Assembly: GCA_004294225.1 (NCBI GenBank)
Contig: REBA01000023.1
Coordinates: forward strand, 22,658 to 86,657
Source: Cytophagales bacterium
GTDB taxonomy: Bacteria > Bacteroidota > Bacteroidia > Cytophagales > Cytophagaceae
Direction of reading: 5' to 3'
Length of the DNA stretch: 64,000 nt
The translations under genes were made by a program, and so were the position numbers. Below, one piece after another: positions 9,182-18,504 of this stretch (within the stretch, counting starts at the first letter, position 1; every line of letters starts with the position of its first letter). The notes beneath the pieces are model-generated. The model worked only from the letters and a program-made list of their open reading frames with translations. It had not been told where the DNA came from and searched no databases.

Positions 9182-9272
9182 GCAAAGAGCATATTGGATG
9201 ATGATTACTACGAATTTAATTGTAATTTGATTAGTAATCACAAAAAAAGAATTGATATTTTTTTGTGATTCG

Positions 9273-9301
9273 ATTGAAATCTATAAGTGTATGTATCTTT
9301 G
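9273..9301 (+). promoter_or_regulatory. Promoter of nuoABCD
   Basis: ATTG (9273-9276), a 17-base spacer and TATCTTTG (9294-9301) match the Bacteroidota -33/-7 consensus. Transcription would start near 9308, leaving a leader of about 85 nt before the nuoA ATG. Confidence 0.65.
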
Positions 9302-9391
9302 CAACTGCTAAATAATATTCAAGCTTCTATATTGAAAATTATTTTTTATTAGAAACAAGGTATATTAAATTGCATGATTAGCTAAAAAAAA

Positions 9392-9877
9392 ATGGAAAAC
9401 AAAGAAATATCAGAGTTTGGGTACATCCTTCTATTTATAGTTACTGGCTTATTATTTCTGATTTTAACATTATTCCTAGGTAAGCTCATCCGCCCTAAAA
9501 GACCAAATGAAGAAAAAAACACTACTTATGAGAGCGGAGAAGATGCCCATGGAAATGCTTGGGGCATGTTCAATCCGAAGTTTTATGTTATTGCTCTTAT
9601 ATTTCTTTTGTTTGAAGCAGAGCTTTTATTTTTATTTCCCTGGGCTACTGTTTTTGGGAACCAAGAATTGATTTTGCTTAGTAATAGATATTGGGGTAAG
9701 ATTGCTGTTGTTGAAATGCTAATTTTTATTAGTATTCTAGCATTGGGACTATGTTATGTTTGGAAAAAAGGATATCTAGATTGGCAGAAACCCATAAGCA
9801 ATTCTAGTAATTATTCTATTTCATCTCATCACGAATTATATCAAAAAATCAATAAAAAATACGAGACCAAATCATAA
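9392..9877 (+). CDS. nuoA: NADH-quinone oxidoreductase subunit A
   Basis: NuoA is a small membrane subunit of respiratory complex I, at the junction of the quinone-binding arm and the membrane arm. The 161 residues show three transmembrane helices (about 8-30, 65-88, 100-122) and the family signature YESGEDAHGNAWGMFNPKFY, followed by LFEAELLFLFPWA with conserved acidic residues. The C-terminal tail of about 35 polar residues is longer than in E. coli. It is the first gene of a four-gene operon with nuoB 12 bases downstream. Confidence 0.93.
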   Translation: MENKEISEFGYILLFIVTGLLFLILTLFLGKLIRPKRPNEEKNTTYESGEDAHGNAWGMFNPKFYVIALIFLLFEAELLFLFPWATVFGNQELILLSNRYWGKIAVVEMLIFISILALGLCYVWKKGYLDWQKPISNSSNYSISSHHELYQKINKKYETKS

Positions 9878-9889
9878 ATATATTTAAAA

Positions 9890-10423
9890 ATGGAGGGATT
9901 ATTAGATAAGAAATTTAATTCTGGAGGAGTAATAATCACTAAGGTGGATGATGTAATTAACTGGGCTAGGCTGTCTTCTATTTGGCCCATGGGGTTTGGA
10001 ATCGCTTGTTGTGCTATAGAAATGATGTCAACTTTCACAAGTGCTTATGACTTAGATAGATTTGGCATAATGGCTAGAGCATCTCCAAGACAATCAGATT
10101 TAATGATTATAGCGGGAACAGTTACTTTCAAAATGGCTGATCGCCTTAGACGTTTATATGAACAAATGGCAGAGCCAAGATATGTGATTTCTATGGGTTC
10201 ATGCTCCAACTGTGGTGGGCCATATTGGCAACATGGTTACCATGTTGTAAAAGGAGTAGATAAAATCATCCCTGTGGACGTATATGTTCCAGGGTGTCCG
10301 CCTAGACCAGAAGCATTGATAGGTGGAATAATAAAACTTCAAGAAAAAATCAGAAAAGAAACCCTCATGAATACTCCTCTTTTGGATAAATTAGTTGGTC
10401 AATCCACCTTAACTTCAAATTAA
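9890..10423 (+). CDS. nuoB: NADH-quinone oxidoreductase subunit B
   Basis: NuoB (177 residues) carries the terminal iron-sulfur cluster N2, which reduces quinone in complex I. The four expected cluster ligands are present: the adjacent pair Cys40-Cys41 in GIACCAIEM, Cys105 in [11 protein letters not shown] and Cys136 in [14 protein letters not shown]. The protein is soluble and belongs to the peripheral arm. It is followed one base later by nuoC, which suggests tight translational coupling. Confidence 0.96.
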   Translation: MEGLLDKKFNSGGVIITKVDDVINWARLSSIWPMGFGIACCAIEMMSTFTSAYDLDRFGIMARASPRQSDLMIIAGTVTFKMADRLRRLYEQMAEPRYVISMGSCSNCGGPYWQHGYHVVKGVDKIIPVDVYVPGCPPRPEALIGGIIKLQEKIRKETLMNTPLLDKLVGQSTLTSN

Positions 10424-10424
10424 A

Positions 10425-10946
10425 ATGACCTTCGAAGAAATACAACAACTTCTCCAATCAGAATTTAATAATTTAACGCTTGAAGTTAGCAACCAAGAAA
10501 GTCAAGCTCAAATAAATGTTCCAGCACAATCGATGATTGAAATCATTGGTTTTTTAAAATCTAACAAATCCACTTTTTTTGATTTACTTTCATGTATTAC
10601 TGGCATTGACAATGGCAAAGAAGCTGGAAATATTGATATCATATATCATCTTTATTCCATTCCTTTTGAACATGCTTTAATAATAAAAACTAGCATTCAA
10701 AGAGGAACCCCACCTGAGCATCCTCCTTCTATAGACAGTATAAGTGCTATCTATCAATCTGCCAACTGGCACGAGAGAGAAATTTTTGATTTCTTTGGAG
10801 TAATTTTCAACCACCATCCTGATTTGAGAAGAATACTTCTTCCTAATGATTGGCAAGGATATCCTCTCAGAAAAGATTACAAAGAACAAGAATATTACCG
10901 TGGAATAAAAGTAGATAACAACTTTACAAGCGAGACCAATAATTAA
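10425..10946 (+). CDS. nuoC: NADH-quinone oxidoreductase subunit C
   Basis: NuoC (173 residues) is the 30-kDa-type subunit of the complex I peripheral arm. It is recognised by the signature WHEREIFDFFGVIFNHHPDL and the C-terminal RRILLPNDWQGYPLRKDY. It is a separate protein and not fused to NuoD as in E. coli. Spacing is one base from both neighbours, as expected for stoichiometric assembly. Confidence 0.94.
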   Translation: MTFEEIQQLLQSEFNNLTLEVSNQESQAQINVPAQSMIEIIGFLKSNKSTFFDLLSCITGIDNGKEAGNIDIIYHLYSIPFEHALIIKTSIQRGTPPEHPPSIDSISAIYQSANWHEREIFDFFGVIFNHHPDLRRILLPNDWQGYPLRKDYKEQEYYRGIKVDNNFTSETNN

Positions 10947-10947
10947 A

Positions 10948-12168
10948 ATGCAAAATAACGCTGTTCAATATATTTACAACCCCGAAAATCTAGATCAATC
11001 AGATCCTTTATATACCAATATCAATAACCTAAAATCTCACGAGATGGTTATAAATATTGGACCTCAACACCCATCTACACATGGTGTATTGAGATTAGAA
11101 GTTGTCATGGACGGAGAAATTGTAACTAATGTGATACCTCATATGGGCTATCTGCATAGATGCTTTGAAAAACATGCAGAAAATCTCCCTTATCCTCAAA
11201 TTATTCCTTTTGTAGATAGACTAGATTATTTAGCTGCCATGAACAGTGAGCATATCTATGCAATGGGGGTAGAAAAAATGCTTGGAATATCAGAAGAAAT
11301 CTCCACCAGAACAGAATACATAAGAGTATTGGTAGCAGAACTCAACCGTCTATCTTCTCACTTTCTCGGAATAGGTGCTTATGCCATGGATATGGGTTCA
11401 TTTACTCCTTTCTTATGGCTTATGCGCGATAGAGAGCATATCAATAGAATGCTAGAATGGGTATCTGGAGCTAGAATGCTCTATAATTATATTTGGATAG
11501 GTGGCTTATACTATGACCTTCCAGTAGGGTTTGAAGAAAGATGCAAAGAATTTACAGTTTACCTAAAACCCAAACTTACTGAATTAAAACAATTAGTAGT
11601 AGACAATAAAATATTCATTAACCGTACTGCTAATATTGGTGTTTTACCTTTAGACCTCGCCATCAACTCTGGAGTTACTGGACCAATGCTCAGAGCTTCA
11701 GGACTAAGGTTTGACTTACGAAAAGTAGATGCCTATTCTGTATACCCAAAACTAGATTTTGATATCCCTATAGGAGAAGGAAAAATGGGGCAATTAGGGG
11801 ATTGCTGGGACAGAACTTTCGTAAGAATAGAAGAATGTTGGCAATCTATCAGAATCATAGAACAATGCATAGAACAACTAACCAACGACCATAAAAGAAC
11901 AAGAAGCTTTAACCCACAAGCCAGTATCCCCAAAAAAATAAGACCTCCAAAAGTAGATTTTTATTTCAGAGGAGAAAGCCCTAAAGGTGAACTAGGATTT
12001 TTCTTTAGACACAATTCTAATTTTGATATCCCCTATCGCTGCAAGGTAAGAGCACCTAGCTTCTGTAACCTCTCTGTATTACCTGCTATTTCAAAAAATA
12101 TCATGTTGGCAGATTTAATAGCAATTCTTGGGTCGATAGATATTGTTATGGGCGAAGTAGATAGATAG
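10948..12168 (+). CDS. nuoD: NADH-quinone oxidoreductase subunit D
   Basis: NuoD (406 residues) is the 49-kDa-type subunit; together with NuoB it forms the quinone-binding pocket. Seen are GPQHPSTHGVLRLEVVMDGE near residue 32, PHMGYLHRCFEK, FVDRLDYLAAMNSEH and the C-terminal ADLIAILGSIDIVMGEVDR. It is the last gene of the operon: the next gene downstream is an unrelated lipoprotein after an 86-base gap, so nuoE to nuoN must be encoded elsewhere. Confidence 0.96.
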   Translation: MQNNAVQYIYNPENLDQSDPLYTNINNLKSHEMVINIGPQHPSTHGVLRLEVVMDGEIVTNVIPHMGYLHRCFEKHAENLPYPQIIPFVDRLDYLAAMNSEHIYAMGVEKMLGISEEISTRTEYIRVLVAELNRLSSHFLGIGAYAMDMGSFTPFLWLMRDREHINRMLEWVSGARMLYNYIWIGGLYYDLPVGFEERCKEFTVYLKPKLTELKQLVVDNKIFINRTANIGVLPLDLAINSGVTGPMLRASGLRFDLRKVDAYSVYPKLDFDIPIGEGKMGQLGDCWDRTFVRIEECWQSIRIIEQCIEQLTNDHKRTRSFNPQASIPKKIRPPKVDFYFRGESPKGELGFFFRHNSNFDIPYRCKVRAPSFCNLSVLPAISKNIMLADLIAILGSIDIVMGEVDR

Positions 12169-12254
12169 TTTTAGTATATTAACTTACTATTTCCTATCTT
12201 AACTTATATAATTAACTAATCATATTTAACCTAAACATTGCAATCTTTTCTACC

Positions 12255-14333
12255 TTGATGAAAAAATTAAATCTAGCTTTAATTCTACTATTAAGTTTTC
12301 TATTCAATGCTTGCAAAAAACAAATAGAATCACCCAAATGGAATGTGGATGTCTTAGCTCCAATAATAAAATCTAGCCTAAGCATAAAAAGCCTTGTTGA
12401 AGACAGTACTTATCAACTTGACAAAGACAGTAGTGTTATTCTAGTTTTCAAGCAGCAATTAGATTCCTTTAGTCTAAAAGGGCTCAACGAATTCCAAATT
12501 GCCCCTTTTTACAACAAAATAAAACTTTCCTCTCTAAAACTAAATACCGACACTATTACCCAGTCAATCACCCTAGGGCAAATAGCAAGACAACTACTTA
12601 CCAACCCAGACCAAAACCTAAGAACTGTTGGAATTGGGATTCTATTTAGTCATGGAAGAAATTTAGACATTCCAGATTTTAATAACCTAACTACCGAAGG
12701 TGTTCCTTTTGATGTTACAGAATGGTTCAAATATGCGATAATCAAAAAAGGAAACCTTACTATCTCGCTTTTAAATCAGCTTCCTGTAACCGTTTCCAAT
12801 ATTCAGTTCGATTTAAAAAACACAACGCTGGAGCCACTGCTTGTATTAAGTTCAAATTTTTCAAATGTAAAACCCAATGAAACCCGAACCGAAACCGTTC
12901 AGCTCGACAATAAAAAAATAGAGGGTAGCTTACAAGTAAATATCGCAGATTTAGATTTATTAGGTGGAAAAAACTTACTCGTAGATACCAATGCTGCTCT
13001 TAAACTTCAGGTTGTAATTACAGATATAGAGCTCGAAGAAGCAGATGCTATCTTCCCTGCCCAAAATGTTGTTGTAGACACAGTAGAAGTACCTATTACC
13101 CTTGTAGCAGGTGTAGAAGCAAAAAAAGCCACTTTAGAAAAAGGTTTAGTGAGAATAAAAGTATTGAGTACTATCCAAGATTCTTTATTTTATACCTACA
13201 AAATCCCTAATGCAATTACTCCTGAAGGAAAGCCTTTTGTTGTGAATGGTAAAGTACCACCAAGCAAAGGAGGCGTTGCAACCCAATATGAATTTATCGC
13301 CGACTTTAGTGGCTTCAAAATAGATATGAGAGGAGCTCCAGGGAAAGACACCGTAAACGCTTTTTATAGCGACTTTACTGCAGCGATAAGATTTTCTGGC
13401 AAACCCGTTTTTTTATCATTGACAAAAGATAGCCTAGAAATCAGCATCACTATGGAAAAACTAAAACCAGCTTATCTATTTGGATTTATCCAACAAGATA
13501 CCCTCATAGAAGCCAATACCCCAGTAGATATATTTAATAACATAAGTGCTGATGCTATAGACTTCAAACAAATCAACATGAAACTAAATATCAAAAATAG
13601 TTTTGGTGTAACCGTAGAAATAACTCCAGAATACCTAAAAGCAACTGGTATTAATGGGCAAACAGCCTCCTTAATTGATGAAAATCTAATAGGAGTTTTA
13701 AGGGCAATACCAGCTGCATCAGACAACCCTCTTACTGGTACTTCATTAGAATTAAGCACCAAAAATGCTGCCCCACTTTTTAATACTATACCTAAAAATG
13801 TAGCTTATAAATTAAAAATAAAAACAGGGAAACAACTTTTTGTGGGTGGCCCCAAATTATATACTGATTTTGCCTATACCAACTCAACGATTGCACCTTC
13901 AATCACTATAGAAGCACCACTCAATTTTTCTGCAAAAAAACTCATCTTACAAGACACGATAAGCTTAAATGACAATTTTAAAAATCAAATACGAAACGGG
14001 AAATTTATTATGCTTGTAAAAAATGGATTTCCTTTAAAAATATTAATCAAACTAAAGTTCTTAGATAATAACAATAAAGTGCTTACTACTATTCTTCCTC
14101 AAGAAGCAATCAGCGAAGGCATACTTAATACTAACAATAAAGTCGCACAAGCGAGCAAAAGCAAAATCAATTATAACCTCAGTGAAGAAACCATGAGCAA
14201 AATAAACCAAGCCAACAAAATCCTAATTGAAGCACAATTCGATACCGCCCCCCCCAATACCCAAATAAAAATATACCACGATTATAAAATAGACCTTCAA
14301 CTTATCGGAGATATCAATTATCAAGTCAACTAA
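12255..14333 (+). CDS. Large lipoprotein of unknown function
   Basis: A 692-residue exported lipoprotein: the signal peptide MMKKLNLALILLLSFLFNAC ends in the lipobox FNAC, so it is lipid-anchored at the outer membrane or periplasmic face. The mature part is rich in beta-strand-like segments and contains no catalytic motif I recognise. It begins KKQIESPKWNVDVLAPII, a start shared by uncharacterised Bacteroidota lipoproteins in my recollection, but I cannot name a domain. The next gene begins 5 bases downstream and encodes a probable outer-membrane barrel, so the two are likely co-translated and may work together. Confidence 0.7.
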   Translation: MMKKLNLALILLLSFLFNACKKQIESPKWNVDVLAPIIKSSLSIKSLVEDSTYQLDKDSSVILVFKQQLDSFSLKGLNEFQIAPFYNKIKLSSLKLNTDTITQSITLGQIARQLLTNPDQNLRTVGIGILFSHGRNLDIPDFNNLTTEGVPFDVTEWFKYAIIKKGNLTISLLNQLPVTVSNIQFDLKNTTLEPLLVLSSNFSNVKPNETRTETVQLDNKKIEGSLQVNIADLDLLGGKNLLVDTNAALKLQVVITDIELEEADAIFPAQNVVVDTVEVPITLVAGVEAKKATLEKGLVRIKVLSTIQDSLFYTYKIPNAITPEGKPFVVNGKVPPSKGGVATQYEFIADFSGFKIDMRGAPGKDTVNAFYSDFTAAIRFSGKPVFLSLTKDSLEISITMEKLKPAYLFGFIQQDTLIEANTPVDIFNNISADAIDFKQINMKLNIKNSFGVTVEITPEYLKATGINGQTASLIDENLIGVLRAIPAASDNPLTGTSLELSTKNAAPLFNTIPKNVAYKLKIKTGKQLFVGGPKLYTDFAYTNSTIAPSITIEAPLNFSAKKLILQDTISLNDNFKNQIRNGKFIMLVKNGFPLKILIKLKFLDNNNKVLTTILPQEAISEGILNTNNKVAQASKSKINYNLSEETMSKINQANKILIEAQFDTAPPNTQIKIYHDYKIDLQLIGDINYQVN

Positions 14334-14338
14334 TCTAT

Positions 14339-15607
14339 ATGTACTTTAAAACGCTTTTCTTTCTTCTTTTTCTTACTTTTCTAAGTTCAGTAGTCAGGCT
14401 TAAGGCTCAAATTAATAGCAATAATATTGATAGAAATTTTTTAGATCAGAATCAATTATATATCCACCCTAGTGCTTCAAACAAAATACTTCTCAACACA
14501 ACTTACGAAATTGAAATGGCATCTAATGCCCTTACCAATTCTTTTATGAAAGCAGCACTATTCAAGGGCTTTATTGATGAAAAAGAAAAAAACGATGTAA
14601 GTAAACACCTCAGTCAACGAAATACCCTTGGCTTAGAAACTAACTTTGCCATTCACGCATTATTTAGAAAACCTAAATATGCTGTCATTGCTGGAATAGG
14701 ACACAGAGAGCTACTATATACAAAATTTTCAAGTGGTTTATTCGAAACTATTTTCAGAGGGAACAAAATGTATACAGGACAAAATGTAGAATTAGGGAAC
14801 ACCAATATAGGATATCTCAATTACGATTACTTATATATTGGGTTAAATAAATCAATTAAAAACTTCAATATTTACTCTTCAATTCAATTGATTAGAGGAG
14901 GATTCTGGCTAAATAGCAATATTGAAAAAGCCAAAATGTACACCGAAGTTGATGGATCTTATATCAACTTCGATAGCCGATTAACTTTAAATTATAGCCC
15001 TAATAAATTTTCAACTTTCCCTTCTACAAGTGGTTTAGGGTCTGCTATCAACCTAGGCATAAATTGGACAAAGAATCAACATAAAATAAACTTTGAAATA
15101 CGAGACCTAGGATTTATCTACTGGAAAAATCAGTCTAAATTCTCATTAGATTCCAATTATAAATATGAGGGAATAGAAGCCAATGATTTGTTCGATCAAA
15201 ATGTTTTTGCATCAAACAACATAGAAATAGATACCATTGCTCAGAAAATAAAAGTACCTAAAAACACAGAAAATATTACCCAATTTATTCCTTCAACAAT
15301 TATTGCCAATTATAACTTTCAATTAAATCCTAAAACAGAATTGTTTTTAGGAGTAAAACAAATTTTGCTATCTAGTTACCTCCCAAAAATTACCCTTAGA
15401 GCGCAATTTCAGATATTAAAATCACTTTATGTCCTACCAAGTATCAATTATGGTGGATTTGGCAAACAAAGTCTAGAAATAGGACTTATCAAATCTTTCA
15501 ATAAAACGTTAATCGCCTCTTGTAATCTGTATATTATTGAATATCTTTTGTTCAATAAAAACACATTAGGTAGTGGTCTAAATTTTAGCCTTACAAAATC
15601 ATTTTAA
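14339..15607 (+). CDS. Exported probable outer-membrane beta-barrel protein
   Basis: A 422-residue protein with a cleavable signal peptide (MYFKTLFFLLFLTFLSSVVR, then LKAQ). The rest consists of alternating amphipathic strands with repeated aromatic-rich turns (YLNYDYLYIGLNKS, IYSSIQLIRGGFWL) and a C-terminus ending SLTKSF, typical of a barrel protein ending in Phe. It resembles DUF5723-type Bacteroidota barrels by length and style, though I cannot confirm that. It follows the lipoprotein gene by 5 bases and precedes the Y1 transposase relative by 15. Function unknown; a lipoprotein/barrel pair suggests an envelope complex. Confidence 0.65.
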   Translation: MYFKTLFFLLFLTFLSSVVRLKAQINSNNIDRNFLDQNQLYIHPSASNKILLNTTYEIEMASNALTNSFMKAALFKGFIDEKEKNDVSKHLSQRNTLGLETNFAIHALFRKPKYAVIAGIGHRELLYTKFSSGLFETIFRGNKMYTGQNVELGNTNIGYLNYDYLYIGLNKSIKNFNIYSSIQLIRGGFWLNSNIEKAKMYTEVDGSYINFDSRLTLNYSPNKFSTFPSTSGLGSAINLGINWTKNQHKINFEIRDLGFIYWKNQSKFSLDSNYKYEGIEANDLFDQNVFASNNIEIDTIAQKIKVPKNTENITQFIPSTIIANYNFQLNPKTELFLGVKQILLSSYLPKITLRAQFQILKSLYVLPSINYGGFGKQSLEIGLIKSFNKTLIASCNLYIIEYLLFNKNTLGSGLNFSLTKSF

Positions 15608-15622
15608 CGTATAAGGTCATGT

Positions 15623-16198
15623 ATGTATAAATTCAATTCCATAACATCACAAGACCTCATTGATAATACCTATGGATTGGAGGGTTCATTTTTCATCACC
15701 ATCAATACCGCCAATAATGACCTACCCCTATCTACGATTAAATCCAACAAAGTTATTCTAAGCCCCGCAGGAAAGATAGTTGAAAAAAGTCTATTAGAAA
15801 TGGAAAAACATTTCTTGAATCTCAAAATAGAACACTACATTATCATGCCTAACCATATTCATGCATTAATACATATCAATAACATTGACTTAGAACAGCT
15901 GATTATTTCTGGGGTGTCTCGTTTTGAAATGTCCTTTGGATTAATGGTGGGGCGATTAAATCCATTTCTATTAAAAGGTTCTATTTTCCATGCTGTTACT
16001 TGGTTCAAAGCTTCTTCGCTTATAGAACTTCAAAAAAACAATTATACCAAATTTTTATGGAAATCAGGATATTTCGATTTCACCATTCAAAACCAAACTT
16101 CCTACAACAATGTAGCAAAATACATTAACCATAATCCAGAAAACTGGGAAGACGACCTAGACCACCCCGAAAATAATTACCGAAGCATCATCTACTAA
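15623..16198 (+). CDS. IS200/REP-associated Y1 transposase-like protein
   Basis: A 191-residue relative of the Y1 (HUH) single-strand transposases of the REP-associated (RAYT) group. The HUH metal-binding motif is in MPNHIHALIHI, and the helix near the C-terminus (SYNNVAKYINHNPENW) has candidate catalytic tyrosines and the NP signature of this group. RAYTs cut and join single-stranded DNA at REP hairpins and are usually vertically inherited, single-copy genes. I see no flanking terminal repeats or target-site duplications, which argues for a chromosomal gene and not an active insertion sequence. It lies inside a co-oriented run between a barrel protein and a radical SAM gene. Confidence 0.8.
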   Translation: MYKFNSITSQDLIDNTYGLEGSFFITINTANNDLPLSTIKSNKVILSPAGKIVEKSLLEMEKHFLNLKIEHYIIMPNHIHALIHINNIDLEQLIISGVSRFEMSFGLMVGRLNPFLLKGSIFHAVTWFKASSLIELQKNNYTKFLWKSGYFDFTIQNQTSYNNVAKYINHNPENWEDDLDHPENNYRSIIY

Positions 16199-16214
16199 AT
16201 TAAACCGAGAACTG

Positions 16215-17237
16215 ATGAAGCCTAAAATTGCTGACGCACTCAATTTCTATTCTACACTCAGCCCTACTAAAATCGTCAATGCCTTTCAGCTCATCTCTAG
16301 CTATTACTTCTCTAGGCTTATTAACAAACCAATACATTGGGGAAAATTGGCTGCTATTGCATTCGAACCCACCACTTCATGTAATCTTCGTTGCCCTCAA
16401 TGCCCAAGTGGAATTCGTTCTTTTACAAGACCGACTGGCAATTTAGACCAAACTCTATTTTACCAAACGATTGACGAAATAAAATCGCATCTGATGTACC
16501 TCACTTTTTATTTCCAAGGCGAACCCTATCTAAATCCTAAATTTTTGGAAATGGTCGCCTATGCAAACCAAAAAAACATCTATACCTCTACCTCTACCAA
16601 TGCGCATTATCTAGACCAAGCTAATGCCAAAGCCACCGTAGAATCGGGCTTAAATAGAATTATTATTTCTATAGACGGTACCGCTCAAGATACTTTTCAA
16701 AAATATAGAGTGGGTGGAAAATTAGATAAAGTAATAGAAGGAACAAAAAATCTTATAGAATGGAAAAAAAAGTTAAAATCCTCTACTCCACACATCTTGT
16801 TTCAATTTATAGTAATGAAACATAACGAACATCAAATTGAAGAAATAAAGTCTTTGGCAAAAACAATTGGAGTGGACGAACTGCAACTCAAAACTGCACA
16901 GATTTATGACTATGAGCATGGTTCAGACCTTTTACCTACAAACGAAAAATATTCAAGGTACCATAAAAGCCACAATTCTAATTACGAAATCAACAACCAA
17001 TTGCTCAATCATTGCTGGAAAATGTGGCATTCTTGTGTAATCACTTGGGATGGAAGTGTAGTACCTTGTTGTTTTGACAAAGATGCAAGCAATTCTTTAG
17101 GTCAATTAAGCCATGAAAAACTATCCTCTATTTGGAAAAACAAACTTTATCAGAACTTCAGAACCAGAATTTCCAAATCTAGAAAAGAAATAGAAATTTG
17201 TAAAAATTGCTCTGAAGGAACAAAGATATTTCAATAA
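16215..17237 (+). CDS. Radical SAM / SPASM domain protein
   Basis: A 340-residue radical SAM enzyme. The SAM-binding [4Fe-4S] motif CNLRCPQC (CxxxCxxC) is near residue 58. The C-terminal SPASM-type region has CVITWDGSVVPCC, which fits the spacing of an auxiliary-cluster motif, and a final CKNC, so at least one auxiliary cluster is likely. Such proteins modify peptides or small molecules or act as anaerobic maturases. No precursor peptide or partner gene is nearby, so the substrate is unknown. It begins 16 bases after the Y1 transposase-like gene and ends at a strong two-way terminator. Confidence 0.85.
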   Translation: MKPKIADALNFYSTLSPTKIVNAFQLISSYYFSRLINKPIHWGKLAAIAFEPTTSCNLRCPQCPSGIRSFTRPTGNLDQTLFYQTIDEIKSHLMYLTFYFQGEPYLNPKFLEMVAYANQKNIYTSTSTNAHYLDQANAKATVESGLNRIIISIDGTAQDTFQKYRVGGKLDKVIEGTKNLIEWKKKLKSSTPHILFQFIVMKHNEHQIEEIKSLAKTIGVDELQLKTAQIYDYEHGSDLLPTNEKYSRYHKSHNSNYEINNQLLNHCWKMWHSCVITWDGSVVPCCFDKDASNSLGQLSHEKLSSIWKNKLYQNFRTRISKSRKEIEICKNCSEGTKIFQ

Positions 17238-17268
17238 AAAAAGGCTTCTCTAAGAGAAGCCTTTTTTT
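17236..17268. terminator. Bidirectional intrinsic terminator
   Basis: The perfect inverted repeat AAGGCTTCTC / GAGAAGCCTT with a 3-base loop is flanked by a 7-A run and a 7-T run. It separates the convergent radical SAM gene and the T9SS cargo gene and can serve both. Confidence 0.9.
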
Positions 17269-17287
17269 ATTATAAACTTTAAAAGAA

Positions 17288-18283
17288 TTATTTGTTGATT
17301 ACTAATTTCTCAGTAGCACTCAAATTTCCTTTAGAAATTACTACAGTATAAATTCCGTTAGGCAAATTATCGGTAGCTATTTCATGTTTAGTTTCGCCAG
17401 CTACAACAGCTTGATTATTGTTGTATACTTTTTGAGACAAAGAGTTGATGATAGAGATAGATACTTCATCTTGTTGTTTAGCATTGATAGTAACATTCAC
17501 CAAGTCCGCAGCAGGATTAGGAGCTATACTTACTTTGTTTACTAAAGAGTTAAGTTTGTTTACACTATTAACAACATCTCCAAGTGTGATAGTACCAAAA
17601 CCAGAAGGATCCGTCCAATTTCTATTTCCTCCGTTTTGATTCCACATAGATTGAGCAGTTCTAGTAGCTATACCTTGATTGTTAGAAATATCAAAACCAA
17701 TTTTCCTTCCTATAACAGGTATTAATGCAGGAGTTGTAAGAAAATCCATTTCGAACCAAGACAACTCAAACTCCATAATATAACCATTAGCAGTTAACTT
17801 TGCCGCTTGTGCCACAACATTACCAACTTGTCCATTAGGGCTAGATACTTTGAGACTATCTAAATTTCCTGTAGGTGATCCAGAAACAATCTGAAAAGTT
17901 GATGCATTATATGCTCTTGGCCAGTTAGCTGGACAGTTTGAAGTTTTATCATTGGTCATGGAGAAAAAAAGCTCAATAGCGTCACCTGTACCTAGGTTAG
18001 CATCTACTACTTCTGCCACTACAAACAAGCTATTATCATTCCATAATGCAGCCCATTTTGTGGTTTTATCGCAACCAGTAGCTGGTGGCATATTGCAATC
18101 AAGAGTTGAATTGTCAATACAGTTTTCAAGCATTTGCATACCTCCAGCCATATAGTCAGCATCTATTACACCATCTACTTTAATAGTACTTAAAGTCTTA
18201 CCTACTGTATAATTTTTCATTTGAGCCATAGATAACGAGGCTATAGAGGCAAACATGGTTGCTAAAATGTAATTTTTTATCAT
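17288..18283 (-). CDS. Secreted CBM9-like protein with T9SS sorting domain
   Basis: A 331-residue secreted protein. It has a signal peptide (MIKNYILATMFASIASLSMA) followed by a domain of about 200 residues with the CBM9/DOMON-like pattern (IKVDGVIDADY, TTKWAALWNDNSLFVVAEVVDA, GYIMEFELSW), a sugar- or haem-binding beta sandwich. The last 80 residues (from VSIAPNPAADLVNV to LVINK) are a typical type A T9SS C-terminal sorting domain, so the protein should cross the outer membrane and be released or surface-attached. No glycosidase domain is present. The ligand is unknown. It has its own consensus promoter and a strong terminator, so it is a single-gene unit. Confidence 0.85.
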   Translation of the reverse strand: MIKNYILATMFASIASLSMAQMKNYTVGKTLSTIKVDGVIDADYMAGGMQMLENCIDNSTLDCNMPPATGCDKTTKWAALWNDNSLFVVAEVVDANLGTGDAIELFFSMTNDKTSNCPANWPRAYNASTFQIVSGSPTGNLDSLKVSSPNGQVGNVVAQAAKLTANGYIMEFELSWFEMDFLTTPALIPVIGRKIGFDISNNQGIATRTAQSMWNQNGGNRNWTDPSGFGTITLGDVVNSVNKLNSLVNKVSIAPNPAADLVNVTINAKQQDEVSISIINSLSQKVYNNNQAVVAGETKHEIATDNLPNGIYTVVISKGNLSATEKLVINK

Positions 18284-18318
18284 ATTTATAATTGTTTAAG
18301 GTTAGATTTATTACTTTT

Positions 18319-18350
18319 CAAAAATACTAAATAGAAATAGAAATATCAAA
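18319..18350 (-). promoter_or_regulatory. Promoter of the CBM9-like T9SS protein
   Basis: On the minus strand TTTG (18350-18347), a 20-base spacer and TATTTTTG (18326-18319) match the Bacteroidota consensus. Transcription would begin near 18312, about 30 bases before the ATG. The rest of the 221-base gap between 18284 and 18504 holds nothing else I can identify. Confidence 0.75.
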
Positions 18351-18504
18351 ATTTTAATAAAATATTTTAATAATTAAAGAGAATTATTCGTCCATTATTA
18401 AGCTATTTTACATAGAATAGGACAAAAAGCTTGTCTATAAACAACAATTTCAATAATATCTATTATATTGATTGTCGAAAAAAATACTCAAAATCTCTTC
18501 AATA

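Noticed and set aside
8993..9268. 91-codon frame on the plus strand opposite the small lipoprotein
   Set aside because: The minus-strand frame has a clear lipoprotein signal; the plus frame ends in AT-rich promoter DNA of nuoA.
15623..16198. Active insertion sequence of the IS200/IS605 group
   Set aside because: No subterminal hairpins, left or right ends or second copy were seen; RAYT-like length and context fit a resident gene.
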